Shown here in pieces: positions 63,001 to 64,000 of a stretch of DNA of 64,000 bases. The notes beneath the pieces were generated by a model that was given only the letters and a program-made list of their open reading frames with translations, was not told the DNA's origin and searched no databases. The DNA lies in contig NZ_KB905472.1 of the NCBI RefSeq assembly GCF_000382445.1, positions 2,280,602 through 2,344,601 of the forward strand, read 5' to 3'. Every line of letters begins with the position of its first letter. Positions within the stretch are counted from its first letter, which is position 1. Origin of the DNA: Phocaeicola massiliensis B84634 = Timone 84634 = DSM 17679 = JCM 13223 (lineage in GTDB: Bacteria > Bacteroidota > Bacteroidia > Bacteroidales > Bacteroidaceae). The position numbers were made by a program, and so were the translations under genes.

Positions 63001-63741
63001 TTATTTTTCAAACCCCTGTTTCTTTAATGTCGCCTTCAGGATACCCGACATATACTCGTTATCAGCCTTCTTATAACGTACGTCAGTAAACACCTGAGCC
63101 AATGTCTCCTTCTGATTCTCCTCTATAAATCGATGATTCTCCGGCAATGATTCTTTATAAGCATAAATACGGTCGATGTCTTCAACCGAATAATCATGAT
63201 AAACCTCATCATGCAACAGCCCCTGAACAGGAAGACGGTCGACCTGTGAAGGACATTCGTCAGGATATCCTACCGTTATGGTAGCTACCGGCATCACCAG
63301 TTCCGGCAACTGGAGAATCTCAACTATCTGGTCCGGGTTATAGATAGTAGTACCCAAATAGCAAATACCCAACCCATGTTCTTCCGCCAATGTGCAAAAA
63401 TTTTGTGTAACCAGCAATGCATCTGTCGCCGCATTCAAAAAAGAGATAGGATTATCATATCCCGGTTCCGCTTTGCGTGCCCGACACCATTTACTAAAGC
63501 GGTTAAAGTCGGCACAAAAAGTAAGCACCACCGGTGCACCCGTTACCATAGGCTGATTAAAATGAGCCGGTGCCAATTTTTCCTTCATCTGTTTATCACG
63601 AGTGACTACCACACTATATAGTTGCATATTCCCCATAGTAGAAGCACGAAAAGCCTCTTCAAGCAAATCATTTAACAAAGAAGCGGGAATTTCATCCTGC
63701 TTGTATTTACGGATAGACCGTCTGTTCTTTATTGAATCCAT
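63001..63741 (-). CDS. Nitroreductase (NfsA/FRP-type) flavoprotein
   Basis: 246 residues from the ATG at 63741 (MDSIKNRRSIRKYK); the 24 residues upstream in the frame are non-coding. The N-terminal NRRSIRKYKQDEIP with FRASTMGNMQLYSVVV is the FMN-binding start of the family, and GLGICYLGTTIYNPDQIVEIL and MPVATITVGYPDE are further FMN and dimer-contact motifs. It is an NAD(P)H-dependent reductase of quinones, nitro compounds or flavins. Confidence 0.9.
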   Translation of the reverse strand: MDSIKNRRSIRKYKQDEIPASLLNDLLEEAFRASTMGNMQLYSVVVTRDKQMKEKLAPAHFNQPMVTGAPVVLTFCADFNRFSKWCRARKAEPGYDNPISFLNAATDALLVTQNFCTLAEEHGLGICYLGTTIYNPDQIVEILQLPELVMPVATITVGYPDECPSQVDRLPVQGLLHDEVYHDYSVEDIDRIYAYKESLPENHRFIEENQKETLAQVFTDVRYKKADNEYMSGILKATLKKQGFEK

Positions 63742-64000
63742 ATTCTTTTTCTTGCAAAGATAAGAAAAGAAAAGCGTATTCAATAACCTTTTTTGCAAAA
63801 TAATCCACCCCAAACATTTGGAGTTTTCAATTATTTCATTACTTCACATTTTACTCAAATTTTCCAAATAGAAAACTTTAGCAGCTCACGCATCAACAAC
63901 CTATATTGAAAATCAAATAATTAACAGACCGTTTTGGATAACTTTTAAATTGTTGAAAACTTATTCGATATTTATTTTGTTTATTCAGAAAACATATATA
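63742..64000. other. AT-rich end of window without gene
   Basis: No convincing gene. An AT-rich stretch with TTTGGATAACTTTTAAATTG near 63935, probably the upstream region of a gene that starts beyond the window. Confidence 0.5.

Noticed and set aside
63900-64000. Origin-like region with DnaA boxes near dnaA
   Set aside because: Only loose matches such as GGATAACTT; no cluster of TTATCCACA-type boxes and no GC-skew information.

Overview
The window is chromosomal DNA of a Bacteroidales bacterium, most likely Bacteroides. Supporting evidence: a SusC/SusD pair with an ECF sigma/FecR pair; promoters of the Bacteroides type (TTTG, 19-20 bp, TAnnTTTG) in front of several genes; a reverse rubrerythrin with a PerR-type regulator; and a hisG-hisD-hisC-hisB order. 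No rRNA, ordinary tRNA or CRISPR array was seen.

Positions 1 to about 14,700 are one part of a Mu-like transposable prophage; its other end lies outside the window. The plus-strand late genes (terminase large subunit, gp36-like protein, a portal-MuF-toxin fusion, gpG-like protein, a tail-completion-like protein) converge on a minus-strand early operon. That operon runs from small regulators next to a CI/S24 repressor through the MuA-like DDE transposase and MuB ATPase to about ten small semi-essential proteins. The repressor-side end has two short repeat arrays (12-bp GCATAYCC units and CAAAGTAAAG units) in a gene-free stretch of about 730 bp just before trxA.

Positions 14.8-25 kb hold housekeeping genes: trxA, then perR-rubrerythrin with a PerR-box-like palindrome, nadE, and the histidine operon. 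The his operon has a complete attenuation leader: a promoter, a 14-codon peptide with four consecutive His codons, and a terminator hairpin. A thioesterase, a Dabb-domain protein, uridine kinase and an MltF-like lytic transglycosylase follow.

Positions 26-38.3 kb hold the most striking system: a histidine kinase and an NtrC-type response regulator, a TolC-like outer-membrane protein, four MacB/FtsX-type permeases plus the remnant of a fifth, one ABC ATPase and an HlyD/MacA-type adaptor, all on the minus strand. They fall into three transcription units. Each is preceded by an 18-bp GTGTCCG-type palindrome centred exactly 54.5 bp upstream of a sigma-54 -24/-12 element. The unit encoding TolC also encodes the kinase and regulator, so the locus is predicted to be a self-controlled sigma-54 regulon for an envelope efflux machine.

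Positions 38.3-41.5 kb carry a LysM glucosaminidase, an M48 protease, LemA and a CBM9-like protein. Positions 41.6-56.5 kb carry glycan genes (GH20 hexosaminidase, two serine-type sulfatases, SusD, SusC with an STN domain, FecR, ECF sigma), interrupted by an ECF sigma/anti-sigma/Spy-like operon and a BamE/DUF4476 lipoprotein. They suggest use of a sulfated, hexosamine-containing host-type glycan. Positions 56.6-64 kb hold cytidine deaminase, a GNAT, an SBF transporter, a cell-wall amidase, an MCE protein, dnaA and a nitroreductase.

Two families of non-coding repeats sit only between convergent genes: alternating purine-pyrimidine TACGTACG arrays of about 22-bp period (18.3 and 57.2 kb) and CACGGATTTT-type inverted repeats (43.7 and 62.9 kb).
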